Source of the DNA: Paratrimastix pyriformis
Taxonomy: Eukaryota > Preaxostyla > Paratrimastigidae
DNA length: 64,000 bases
Direction of reading: 5' to 3'
Assembly (NCBI GenBank): GCA_027972325.1
Contig: JAPMOS010000001.1
Span: 1,087,001 to 1,151,000, forward strand
Both the position numbers and the translations under genes were made by a program. The notes beneath the pieces were generated by a model. That model made no database searches, was not told the DNA's origin, and worked only from the letters and a program-made list of their open reading frames with translations. Shown here one piece after another: positions 33,263-44,400 of the stretch. Positions within the stretch are counted from its first letter, which is position 1. Every line of letters starts with the position of its first letter.

Positions 33263-36200
33263 GTCTGATCGAGTTTGAGGAGATAGCCCACCTGGGAGAG
33301 CACCACTAGCACTATTTCAACCGTTTTCAAACCACAACGGCACCGGCCAGGCTGACGTTCTGGCTCAGTGTGGCCGTGCTCTTTGCAACAATCAGAAGTG
33401 TATGGGGCAATACCGTCCTAGTTGATGCCGGAGCTGGGAAAGATGATTCTGCTTGTTGTTCCGCTGGCGCCTGCAGGACGTTCGAATGGGTTCTTTCATC
33501 TTGCCTTATGGCAGGACAATCTTTGAACATTGTAGTCTCTTCGGCGCAATTTGTTTCGCACGGACTGCAAATCGATTCAGACGTGCACATCACCTCCCCC
33601 ACCGGAGCCCTTCTTCGTTGCGATCCCAGCTTTCCTGAACCGTTTTTCTCGCTGCTCTCCCATGCCAAGACCGTGTCCTTCACCAACTTGACTTTCTCCG
33701 ATTGTCGACGAGCCGCCCTCAGTGCCGATCGCACTGGCAACATCACTTTCACCAAGTGTTCTTTCTTCAATAATTCGTCTGTGTGCTCTTCCAACAACGC
33801 TCACATCCTCGTTTCGCCTTTTAGGAACGAGGACACGGGCGGAGCAGTGGCCTTACAATTCCCCGCCAGCCTGACCTTCGACGACTGCTCCTTCGGGGGC
33901 AACTCCGCCCACGGTGAGGATGGCGGTGCGGTGGGCGTCGTCTCGTCCTGCATCACGGTGCGAAACTCGCGGTTCTGGAACAACACGGCCGCATATCGGG
34001 GCGGGGCCATCGGTGTCGCCACGGCCAGCACGCCATCGACCTGCTTCCTCCTGGTCGAGGACAGGTCCGTCCGGCCCTGGCGTCCTCCCCGCCCGGGGGC
34101 GGGTGGGTCAACTCCCGAAAAAGAAGAAGAGAAGAAGCGAAGTCTAGCAGTTCGGCTGGCAGGCTCCTCTCGAGACCTTGAGCTTGGCCTCGGCTGGACT
34201 TAACACTGCCTCCCCCTCCATCTCCACCCCCAAACCCTCTCTCGGCATCTAGCAATTTTACCGGCAACTGGGCCCAGAACGGGGCCGTCATCGACACATA
34301 CTCGATGGACTCGTACACGGTGCGGGGGTGTGTCTTCCGGGACAACCACGCCCTGGGGCGGGGCGACTTCGGGGGCTGCATGGACGTCATCGAAGTGGTC
34401 CACGAGGTGCTGATCGAGAGCTCGCTCTTCGGTCTGGCCAGCCCCACCTACGCGTCACGTCACACCCGCCCTTCCCCTTCCCCATCCCCCAGAGGGCAAC
34501 TCGGCGGGCCACGGGGCGGGGGCGTGCTTCTTCAAGCGCTGCCCGAGCGTCACCTTCCGCAACGTGACCGGGCTGGGCAACACGGCCGGTGCCTGGGGCG
34601 GCTTCGGCGACATCCGCCTCGTGGGCGCCCTCAGGGTCGAGAACTCGACCTTCCGCGACAACAGCTGCCTCGACGCAAAGGCCCGCACCCATGCACGCTC
34701 GGGGGGGGGGGGGGGGGGGGGGTTGATCATTCCGCCGTTTGGTGCCTCAACTGCTCCTTTCAACACTGATCGCCCCCTTTGATCCGCTTGGCTGACGGCT
34801 GCCCCACAGTGTGATGCGGGGGTCTTCTTCCTGCGCCGCGTCTCGGAGGCGGCCATCCGGGGCTGCACATTCACCGCCAACAGCGGCTCCGGCCAGGGAG
34901 GTCCGCACCCCCCCCCCCATGGACACCCCCACACGGACACATCAATGCCATGTGGTGTGCTGGCGGTGGTTTGGTGCTGCAGGGGCGCTCTATGCGCTGG
35001 GGGTGGACCGGCTCGCGGTGCAGCAGTCGGTGTTCCGCGAGAACCTCATGCTCGCCGAGAATGGCCAGGGGGGCGCCTGCGCCGTGGACGACTCCGGCAG
35101 CGGTCCGCACGCCCCCGCCCGCGTCCACGCGCATGATCATCCCGCCCTGCAGTGCTGGTGGAGGGGTGCCTCTTCCAGGGCAACATGGCCACCCACGACG
35201 CGGGCGCCCTCGAGCTGCACGGGGCCGCCGGGGGCGAGGTGGCCCTGCGCGGGTGCCACTTCGAGTCCAACGGGGCCTCCGTCATGGGGGGCGCCGCCCG
35301 CATCTCGGCCCTCCGGGTGGCCGTCACCAACTCGACCTTCCTCGCCAATGCGGGCGGCATCGGTCTGCCTGCCTGCCTGCCTTCCCGCCACGCCCGGCCA
35401 TTGGGATTCGCATTGGTGTGTGTCTGTGTCTGGGTGTGTCTGGGTGTGTCTGGGTGTGTCTGGGTGTATCTGGGTGTGTCTGGGTGTGTCTGGGTGTGTC
35501 TGCCTGTGTGTGTGTGTGTGTGTGGGGGGTACGAAGACTCCTCTCCTCGCACTGTCATCCCATCAATCCGTCCGTTTCCCGCCTTCCCCTCGGTGGCGCC
35601 GGCCAGGGGGCGCCCTGGTTGCGGCCTGCGGTCAGGGCCTCTTCGCGGACCTGCTCTTCGATGACAACGACGGGTTCCTGGGGGGCAGCATCGACCTGGA
35701 CCACGCCACGGCGACCCTCCTCCGCAACATCACCGTGCGGCGGTCCCGGGCAGGGATGGGCGGGGCCCTCATGACCGAGATGTGCGCCAACGTCACCCTG
35801 GAGCAGTGCCTCTTCGAGGGTCCGGTGACAACCTCTCCCCCTCCCCCTCCCCCTCCCCCTTTCCTTCCAAGCTGTCAAACCCTCTGTCCCCTCTTCATTG
35901 CCTCCCTGTGTTGGCTCCACTCCCCTCCACCCCCTCCTCCGGGGGTGCTTCAGACAACGAGGCCGCCATCTCGGGGGGTTCCATCTACCTGCTGGGCGGG
36001 GCCAACATCACCTGCACCGACTCGCGGTTCGTGGGCAGCCGGGCGGCCTCGGGCGGGGGCAGCATCACCTCGCTGGGGGTGGCCGACTCGACCTTCGAGG
36101 GCTGCGCCTTCGTGGGCAGCAGCGCCTTCGTGGGCGGGGCCGTCCAGTCGCGCTACGACCTGGACCTGGACTACGACCGGTGCACCTTCACCGCCAACCG

Positions 36201-38751
36201 GGCCGCGTCCTACGGGGGCGCCATGAGCTTCGAGGTGGCCGAGGACATCGCCATCCAGCGGTGCACATTCGTCGACCAGCAGGCTGACGAGGTCCGCGAC
36301 TCTCCCTCGCCCCCTCGGCCGCTGGCAAGTGGCGTGGTCATGAGGCATGGTCAGTGGTGACGTACCTCCCTCTCCTCCCCCCTCCCCCTCCCCCCCCCCC
36401 CCCCCCCCCCCGCGGGACCCCCTGTTGGCGGGCTGCAGGCAGCGGGCATCATGGTGCGTGGGGGGCAGCTGGTCTCGCTAACCTGCCTCAACTTCACCCG
36501 CAACCGGGCAGCCTTCGGTGGGGGCGGGGCCGTCTTCCTCGATGCCGCGTACAACGTCACCCTCACCCAGGTCCGCCCCGCGCCCCCCTTGTGCCCCCCC
36601 CCCCCCCGATCCGCCTGCTCATTCCCGCTCACGGATGGGGGCGCAGTCGTCCTTCGTGGAGAACGTGGCCGAGTTCGGGATGGGCGGCGCCCTGGAGCTG
36701 AGCTCGGGCAGCCTGCGCGTCTTCGGGTCCCAGTTCATCGACAACCAGGCATCCGAGCGCGATGGGGGCGGTCCGCCCGGCAGGCACCCCCTCCCCTCCC
36801 CTCCCCTCCCTTCCCCTCCGTCTGTCCACACCGACCCGTTTGGCCTGCGCGATGTGCTGCTGGGGGCGCAGGTGCGATGTATCTGGACACGTGCACGGCC
36901 ACCATCTCCACCTCGACCTTCCGCGGAAACACGGCCCGTCGCAGCAAGGGGGGCGCCCTGGCCGTCGTCGGGGGCGACCACCTCCTGGTCACGGGCTCGG
37001 TCTTCACCCACAACCAGGCCCGTGCCTCCTCTCGCCCTCCTGGTGCGGGACCGGGGCCTGTGGGCCTGAGCATCCGGGGCGCGTTCCTCATCGTCTCGTC
37101 TGCCGCACGAACATGCTGCAGGCCGCCAACCAGGGCGGGGCCGTGGCCATCTCGGGCACGGAGCATGCCGAGTTTGCTGGCTGCGATTTCAGCCACAACG
37201 CCGTCGCGGCCACGGGGCAGCTCCAGGGGGCCGTGGGCTTCGGCGGGGGCGCCCTGTCGGTCGACTCGGTGGGCCTCTTCAGCCTCCACGACGCTGTCCG
37301 CATCCCTCGTCACTGCCCCTCCCTCTCACCGCCCCCCTCGCCCCCGCCGCGGCACATGGATGACATCACGTTCTCCCCGCCCTGACAAACAGGACATCGA
37401 ATGGAACAGCGCCAATCAGTCGAACGGTCTGGCTGGAACCCCTTGATCGCACCTCCCTGGCATCACTGCGCCAATCGAGCCCGTCAACCCCTTCCCGCCC
37501 TCCCGCCCTCGCCGTGGGCATGGCGTCGCCTCCGACCCAACCCCTCCCTGGTCCCTTGCTGTGCTCTCCCAGGCGGGGGTCTCTACCTTCAGAGCACCAC
37601 GGCCCAGTTGGCCCACGCGGACTTCGTGGGGAACTGGGCCAAACTTGTCGGGGGCGGGGCCGCCATCGTGGGGAGCATCGTCAAGGCTTCCGACTCCGGC
37701 TTCGTCGACGGGGCCGCCACGCGGGGTGGTGGGGTCCGTGGCCCTGCCTGGGTCGCCCCCGGACCATGTGCGAGCCCCATCTCACCCCCCTGTGTCCTCC
37801 GCTCCCTGCACACACACGCACCCCGTCCAGGTGTACGCCTCGGACTCGCAGGTGAACATGTCCCGGGTGACGATCAGCCGCAACCAGGCCGACCAGGCCC
37901 GCCCTGCCTCCCCGGATCCTTCCACGCCTCCCCTTCCACCTTCCCGTCCAGCGGCTGACTAACCGGGGCGCCATGCCGGTGGCTGTGGGCAGGGCCTGGC
38001 ACCGGCCGCGCTGGACTTTGCTGGGGGCGCCATGTACCTGAGCGGCGTCCAGCTGACCGCCAAGGGCTCCACCTTCGCCGACAACCAGGGCGGCGGCATC
38101 GTCGCCCGCAACGACGGTATGCGCCTCCCCTCCCTCCTCCAGGGTCCTCTTCGCACCTTCCCTTCCAGTCCCCGAGCGGGTCCCACTTCGGCCAGGACGC
38201 CGACGGTCGGCACGCCCTCCCCTGCTCGTCACCACACCTCATTTCGCTGCGCTTTTCCCTCGCCTTGTTGGCTGTGGATGGGCGGTCAGACTGGTGGATC
38301 TTCTGCGACAAGTCGTGCGCCTCCGACCGGTGCGGTCCGCCATTGCCATCCTCCTCCTCCTTTCCTCCTCCTTTCCTCCTCCTTTCCTCCTCCTTTCCTC
38401 CTCCTTTCCTCCCTCCTCCCTCCCCTCCCGCGCTCATCGTCTCTCTGTGAACGTCCCCCCCCCCCCCCCCCCCCCCCCCCATCTCTCACTCCTCCATTCG
38501 TCCCTGCGATCGGTCCTGCTTAGGGCTGCCCCGACCGACTCTGGTGCGGGTCGACCCGCTGCTGGGCCTTGGCGGGGACAACTCGCCCCTGCTGCAGGTG
38601 GCCGTGGCCGACCTGTTCCGCTACCAGCCCCACTGCCTCTTCGCCCTGCAGAACGACACCGCCGGCCGGCCGCCTCGACGGAGGCCACCATCCTCGACGG
38701 GAAGACCCTCACATGCTCGGCCCCCAGCCAGATCGGCGGTCGGCCCCCACC

Positions 38752-38782
<31 letters not shown>

Positions 38783-41256
38783 ACTTTACACGACACACAC
38801 ACACACACACACACCTGCCTTTGTGACTGTTCGCCCCCTTCGCCTCTGCCTGCTGTTCCTCGGCCACTCCAATCCCCCTCTCCTGTTCCGCTGGTGGCGA
38901 CCATGCGCACGTGTGCGGCTGCAGGGACGCTCTACTACCTGTGGGTCTCGACGGACGCCTGGAGCAGCCCCAGTGCCACCAAGGTGGCCTTCGCCACGAC
39001 CGCCCTGCCCATCTACATCTACCCGGTCGCCGCCCTGGCCGGGCTGGCCCTCATCCTGGCCGCCGTGGCGGCCTGCTGGTGCTGCCGCGGGTACCGCGAC
39101 CGGCGGCGCCTCAAGCGGGAGCTGGTCTCGCTCTCCCGGCTCAAGGCCTCCTCCCTCGACCTGGACGGGCTCGAGTTCATCAAGCCCCTGGGCGCCGGCG
39201 CCTCGGGTGAGGTCCGCAGGGACGCGCCGGAACGGAGCGATGGCCCCCACATCCACCCGCCCCGCCCCCTGGCCACATTCAACCTTCGCACATCCACCCG
39301 CCCCGCCACGCCCCCGACTCGCATGCAAACTTGGCCGGTCCCTCGGGGGATGATGGCCAGGTTTTCCTGGGGAAACTCCACGGGTCGCGGGTGGCCGTCA
39401 AGCGGCTCTTCTCGGAGGAGGGCGGCACCGACCTGGCCGAGTTCCGGGCCGAGGTGGCCATCCTCAAGTCTGCCCGCCCTGCCCCCCCCCCCCCCCCCCC
39501 CCCCCCTGCCTTGTACCAGGGCCCGCTCACGCCATCGCCAGGTCGCTGCGCCACCCACACGTGGTGCTCTTCATGACGGCCACCGAGACCCTTCCCCGGC
39601 TGATCGTCTGCGAGTTCCTGCCGGGCGGGTCGCTCTGGGACCTCCTCCACACCACCAAACCCCTCGCGTCTGTTCGCCTGCCCGGGCCCGCCCGTCCACC
39701 ATCATCCCGTCGCCGTCCCCGCTCACCCACCTCCCTCATTGTCGGCATGCACTCCGCCGGGGAATCGCCTTTGTGGCGACGTGGGCTGTGCAGCTGGCGG
39801 GTTCGCTGGAAGATGGCCCTCGACGCCGCCCTGGGCATGCAGTACCGTCCGCACGCCCCGTCCCTCGCACGCCCCGTCCCTCGCACGCCCCTTTGCGCCC
39901 GTCCCTCGCCCGTCCCTCGCCCGTCCAGCACGCTCGCCTGTCCTCCCCCTCCTTACTTGCTGCGTGTGGGTGGCGTCTGGGCCAGTCCATTCCTGCGTGC
40001 CGCCCATCATTCACAACGACCTCAAGTCGGCCAACTTGCTGGTCTGGGGAGGGTGGGCGGGACGGACAAGATGCTGCCCGGCCCTGCTTCACTTGTGCAC
40101 AACTCACCCACTCTTTGCTCTTCGCTCGGGGGTGCCGGGGGCCTCGGCAGCTGGACATGCATGCCGACGAGTACATCGTCAAGGTCCGCTGCCCCCATCG
40201 CGCTTCTTCCAGATCGGTCCTGATCCCCCCATGCCCAATGCCCAGGTGGCTGACTTCGGAGTGGCGCGGCTGGGAAACCAGCACCCCACCACGTCTGGCG
40301 GCACCCTCGGTCCGCAGCCCTCCTCTCTTCGCCGCCACCCGAACCTTCCCCACTCTGCGGGAAACTCACCCGCCCCCGGGGCATGCGGCTGCGTGGTGCT
40401 GCCGCCCAACAGCGTGGGCGGCCCCCGAGGTGATCATGGAGGAGCGGCCCACCCTCATGTCCGACGTGTGGAGCTTCGGCGGTCCGGCCACCCCCAGCTC
40501 ACCCTGCCCCCCCAGTCCCCCCTCCCCCCCCCTCCCCCCCCCCCCCCCCCAGTCCCCAGCCTGTACCGTTTCCATCTGTGGATTTGTGGGGGGCGCGCAG
40601 TCTGCGTGTGGGAGCTGGCCACCCGGAAGAAGCCCTACGATGGGATCCACCCCCAGCAGCTTATCTTCGAGCTCATTCAGGGCTCCCGCCGTCTCGAGGT
40701 CTGCCTACCCCCCGGCGCCATCCTCTCCATCGAGTCCCCGTGTTTCTTCAGATCCCCGAACGCGTGCCGGAGTGCTTCCGTGAGCTGATGCGGCGCTGCT
40801 TCGAGATGGACCCCCACGCCCGGCCGTCCTTCGCCGAGATTGTCCGCTTCATTGAGGGCTCCTTCGACCAGATCGTCACCTTCGAGAAGGCAGAGCGCTA
40901 CGAGGCGGTCCGCCCTCATTCGCCCGGCTCCATCCTGCCCATGAGCTCGCCCCCGGCCCGTCCCGTTCATAATCCGCTGCGTTTCCTGTCTTCTTGATTG
41001 CTCGTAGCGCGTCGGCGCCTTTATGGAGGAGGCCACATTGATGCGGCCCAACCCCATCGCGGGCGGCTCCCTCCGGGGGTCCGTCCCCCGTGGTTGGACG
41101 GCAGAGGCGGGGACCCAATTGCGACCCCTCTCCTCCGAACCGCTCCGCTCGGCGCCCAAGTCGCAGCCTTGGTCTCTCGAGGCCCTCCGGGCCCGGATGG
41201 AGGCTGAGGCAAAGCAGCGGGAAGAATCTTTGCTGCGCGACCCGGGTGCTAGATGA
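33261..41256 (+). CDS. Receptor-type TKL kinase with beta-helix ectodomain
   Basis: Membrane receptor in three parts. (1) A signal-anchor, RLTFWLSVAVLFATIRSVWG, and a long secreted right-handed beta-helix built of C-x-F-x-x-N and GGA(V/I) rungs (DDCSFGGNSA, NSRFWNNTAAYRGGAI, SRFVGSRAASGGGS) from about 33.4 to 38.1 kb. A short IPT/TIG-like region follows. (2) A transmembrane helix, YPVAALAGLALILAAVAACW, plus basic stop-transfer CRGYRDRRRLKRE. (3) A kinase domain: LGAGASG loop, VAVKRL lysine, FRAEVAIL, YLHSCVPPIIHNDLKSANLL, VADFGVARLG, WAAPEVI, DVWSFG, ending RPSFAEIVRFIEG. The catalytic loop reads H-N-D rather than H-R-D, so it is a non-RD kinase with Lys, Asp and DFG intact. Donors are GTCYGN throughout. 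The proposed start (ATG 33261, then a 37-nt GTTTGA...CTAG intron) is inferred from phase. The C-terminal tail ends LLRDPGAR. A one-base frame jump occurs near 38660. Confidence 0.85.
35421..35523 (+). repeat. TCTGGGTGTG decamer array in an intron
   Basis: About nine tandem copies of a 10-mer, tctgggtgtg, ending in (tg)n. It sits in an intron of the beta-helix kinase. Frames through it give only V-C-L-G-V-S repeats. There are no spacers, so it is not a CRISPR. Confidence 0.85.
36390..36411 (+). repeat. Poly-C run (22) before an intron acceptor
   Basis: C22 in the intron that precedes the exon starting with the rung at about 36440. It is one of several homopolymer C runs upstream of 3' splice sites in this gene. 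Confidence 0.85.
38346..38420 (+). repeat. (CCTCCTTT)n pyrimidine repeat in an intron
   Basis: About seven copies of an octamer-to-decamer of the form cctcctttcctc in the intron before the IPT-like exons. Polypyrimidine on the sense strand. Confidence 0.8.
38455..38480 (+). repeat. Poly-C run (26) in an intron
   Basis: Uninterrupted C26 in the same intron as the cctccttt array. Confidence 0.85.
38753..38816 (+). repeat. Poly-C followed by (CA)n in an intron
   Basis: A C-run merging into two (CA)n tracts. Intronic, after the exon ending KTLTCSAPSQIG and before the exon starting TLYYLWVSTDAW. Confidence 0.75.
39482..39505 (+). repeat. Poly-C run (24) inside a kinase-domain intron
   Basis: C24 in the intron that starts after AEVAILK (GTCTGC donor) and ends before SLRHPHVVLF. 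Confidence 0.8.
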
Positions 41257-41475
41257 CCTCATTTTTTGTATGTGTTTGTAGTACGATATTATTCGGGAGT
41301 TTTTTTTTTTGTTAATGCGGCGATGCGTTTTTTTGTTTTTTGTTTTTTTTTTTGTCCCGTTTCACTTGTGCAGCTCACCGAGCTGGCTTTTTTTAGAGAT
41401 TGCGCGCCGCCGGCACGCCAGGCGCGATACCCAAACCCGTTTGACTGCGCGCTCGCTGACAGTGGAGGGGGCAGG

Positions 41476-44400
41476 ATGTTTGTGACGCGACCACCCCCCT
41501 CAAGGGTGTCTCCTTTCGCTCCGATCGGTACAGTCCGTGCTCCTCCAACTCGCACTCCTCTACCCCCCGACAATGTTGATGGAGAGATTCCACCGCTCCA
41601 TTCGGGAATCCTCTCCGATCCTGCCGACATTATGCATATTCTTCAAGGTCTTCCAGCGTTCAACTGCCCGCAAACACCGCACAATCGCCCCCAGAGGAAC
41701 GGGAACAGCGCAGGGCCCGCGAGGCGCAGCTGCTGCAGCAGATTGAGGCCTTGCAGAAGGCAAAGCAGCAATCGGCGAGTTTCGGTCTGCGTCTTGGAGG
41801 CAACCAGCCCGAGATTTCACATTGGCCCCCCTGCCCCTGCCCCCGCCCTTGCCAGACCGTGCCGCAGCCATGGGCCAAACCACCAGCGACCTGCAGCTCC
41901 GGCTGGCCGAGGCGCTGGCTCTCAACCAGCGCCTCCTCACCAGGACCACCAAGCTGGAAGGTCTCTTCTCCCCCGGTATTGGTGTTCACCCGGCTGGCGG
42001 TATCACCCAGGGGAGGTCGCCCGGCGCGAGTCCTACCAGATGAAGCTGCGCGCCTCGGAGGAGAAGCGCCGGCTGATGCAACGCGAGCTGCACCGCCTCG
42101 GGCTGCTCCACTCGGGTCTGCTGCCCTCGCATGCCCTCATCGCCAACCTCGCTTCTCCACTGCGCTCCCTGGCCGGCCCAGAAAGCAACCTCCGGGAGCG
42201 GGTCCAAGCGGCCGAGATGCAGCGAGCCCGGCGCGACTCCGACCGGCTGCTGCGGGACATGACCCACGCCCAGAACGCCACCGACGGTCTGCCCCGGGTG
42301 CCCAAGCCATCGCCGCCAACGGGCTTTCATCCACGCGTTCCCTGATCCACCCCCACGCAGAGCGGCTGCATGCGTCCCAGATCATGTTCTGGATCGCGGC
42401 CAAACGAGCGCGCTGTCTGTTCCTGCCCCCGCTCGAGGCGTCCCCTTGAGCCCTCCACCGCCCTCTTTCCTCCCTCCAGATTTCTACCAACGGCTGGCCG
42501 CAAGCAGCCTCCAAAAGCGCATCATCGAGTCTGCGCCCCTCCCTCCCTCCCTCCCCCTCCTCCCCCCGTCCTCACCCCGTCCTCACCCCGTCCTCACCCC
42601 CCACCCCTGACCCGTCCTCCTCGTCCAGTGCAAAGACTCAGCGCCCCCAAAGGTCCGTAGCCGCGGCCCCGGAGCGCATCCCCGCCCCCCTCCGGCCCCG
42701 CTCATTCTCCGCCTCCGCCACACCGGGCGGTTCCTGCTTACCCCCCCGGCAAGGCCGGCCCGATGAGTGCCGCTTCATCCGCGCCCTCCGCGGTCCGCCA
42801 CCCCCTCCGCCCCTCGCCCCACGATTCTCGATCGAACCCCTGCCGCCATCTCACCGCCATCTGTCGGTCCGACCCGACCCGCGCGCAGACGGCCGCCTGG
42901 TGTGCCAGCTCAGCCTGACGCGCGACTTCCGGCTGGTGGCTTTCGCCTGGTCGCCGGGGCCGCCGCCCTCGCCCACATCGCCGCGCTCGCCCCTGCTGGC
43001 CTCCCCGCCCCTGGTGGCCCCCCGGTCCCCGCCAGGCTCCGAGGCGGCCGCGGGGCTTCCTCTGACTTCCTTCCTGCTCCTCTCGGCCGGGGGCTCCCCT
43101 CCGCCCGCCGCCGCCTCGCCCGGCCTCCCGCGGAAGGGCCACTCGCCCTTCCTGCCCCTCAGCCTCTCCGCACCCTCACTCCGGGTGCCGCTGACGGTGC
43201 GGACGCCATCCCTGGTGGCCATCCCAGGCGGGGGGCCCCTCGACCGACTGCTGGCCCTGGTCCGCACGCTGCATTCGAACCGCATCCGCCACGTGGCCCT
43301 CCGGGCCCGGGCCCATCCCCGCCTGGCCTGCGCCACGGCCGGCTGCTCGGTGGGGCCGGCCGTGGTGGCGGGCGGGGAGGCGTTCTGGGCGGCCGAGAGC
43401 CACCCCGGCGAGCTGGTTGGGCGGCCCTTCCTGCTGCGGGTCTGGGCAGCCCCCCAACCCTAACCCTAACCCCCCCCCCCCCCAACCACTCCCACCCCGC
43501 CGTCCCATGCCAACATAATCTTCGGCCCTTCCTGGCCGCCCTCGGGTTGTCCCGCGCCCTGCCCTCACCGCCCACGGCCATTCTCTCCGCTCTTCCGCAC
43601 AGGCGTTCGGCAAGGAGATCGCGTGGGCCAGGGTCTGCCCGCCCGCCCACCACCCGCACCCCCATCCCGGGCACCGGCTCACCGCCCCCACCCATCACCC
43701 TCTGCCCCGGGCAGCAACTGGCGATGCTTCTGGACCGGGTGCCGCCCCACGAGGACTTGCTGCCCTACTTCGGCTGCCTGGTGGGTGCTCTGCCGCCCCC
43801 GCCCTCCGAGGGCCCCATCCCCACGCCCCCCACACCCGGCTCGGGGGGTTCCCCGGGTGGGCCCGGGGCGGCCCAGGGGTACCACTCGCCCGACCTGCCG
43901 GCCCTCGCGCCCGACCCGGCCTTCCCACCCCCCGGCGCGACGGAGCTCCCGCCCCTGGTGCCCCTGTCGGCCATCCTGGGCGGGCATGACGGGGCCGCCG
44001 CCCCACCCGGGGACGGGCTCGACAGGCTGGAGCCGGGCGGCGGCCCCGGCTGGGACGACCTGCCCTCGGCCCCCTGTCGCTGCCTGGTCTTCTCCGACCC
44101 GGTCCAGGCCGGGTGCCGATCCCTCGCGGCCCTGCTGCCTGCTCTGCGGCGCGTCACGGCCGAGGACCTCAAGCGCTGCCCGGCCCTGCGCGCCCAGGGG
44201 GCGCTTCGCATCCCCGTCGCCCGCCGCCCCGGAGTGGTGCCGGCCGCCCCCGCGGCCCCGGCCCCCATGACGCCGATCCCCATCGGGGGCCCACCGCCCG
44301 CGGCCGCGACGGCCTCCCCCAAGAAGGAGCTCTCCCCGGCCTTCCTGCAGCCCCCGCCGCCCATGGACGCGGAGTTCCCCTCGCCCGTCAGCTCGCCCAT

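Noticed and set aside
35421-35523. Possible CRISPR-like array
   Set aside because: The units are head-to-tail 10-mers without spacers inside a eukaryotic intron.
42767-43500. N-terminal part of a very long plus-strand frame starting at 42767
   Set aside because: In this stretch the supported reading is a different frame (DGRLVCQLSLTRDFRLVAF, LHSNRIRHVALRARAH). The long frame becomes real only after the exon that starts near 43724.
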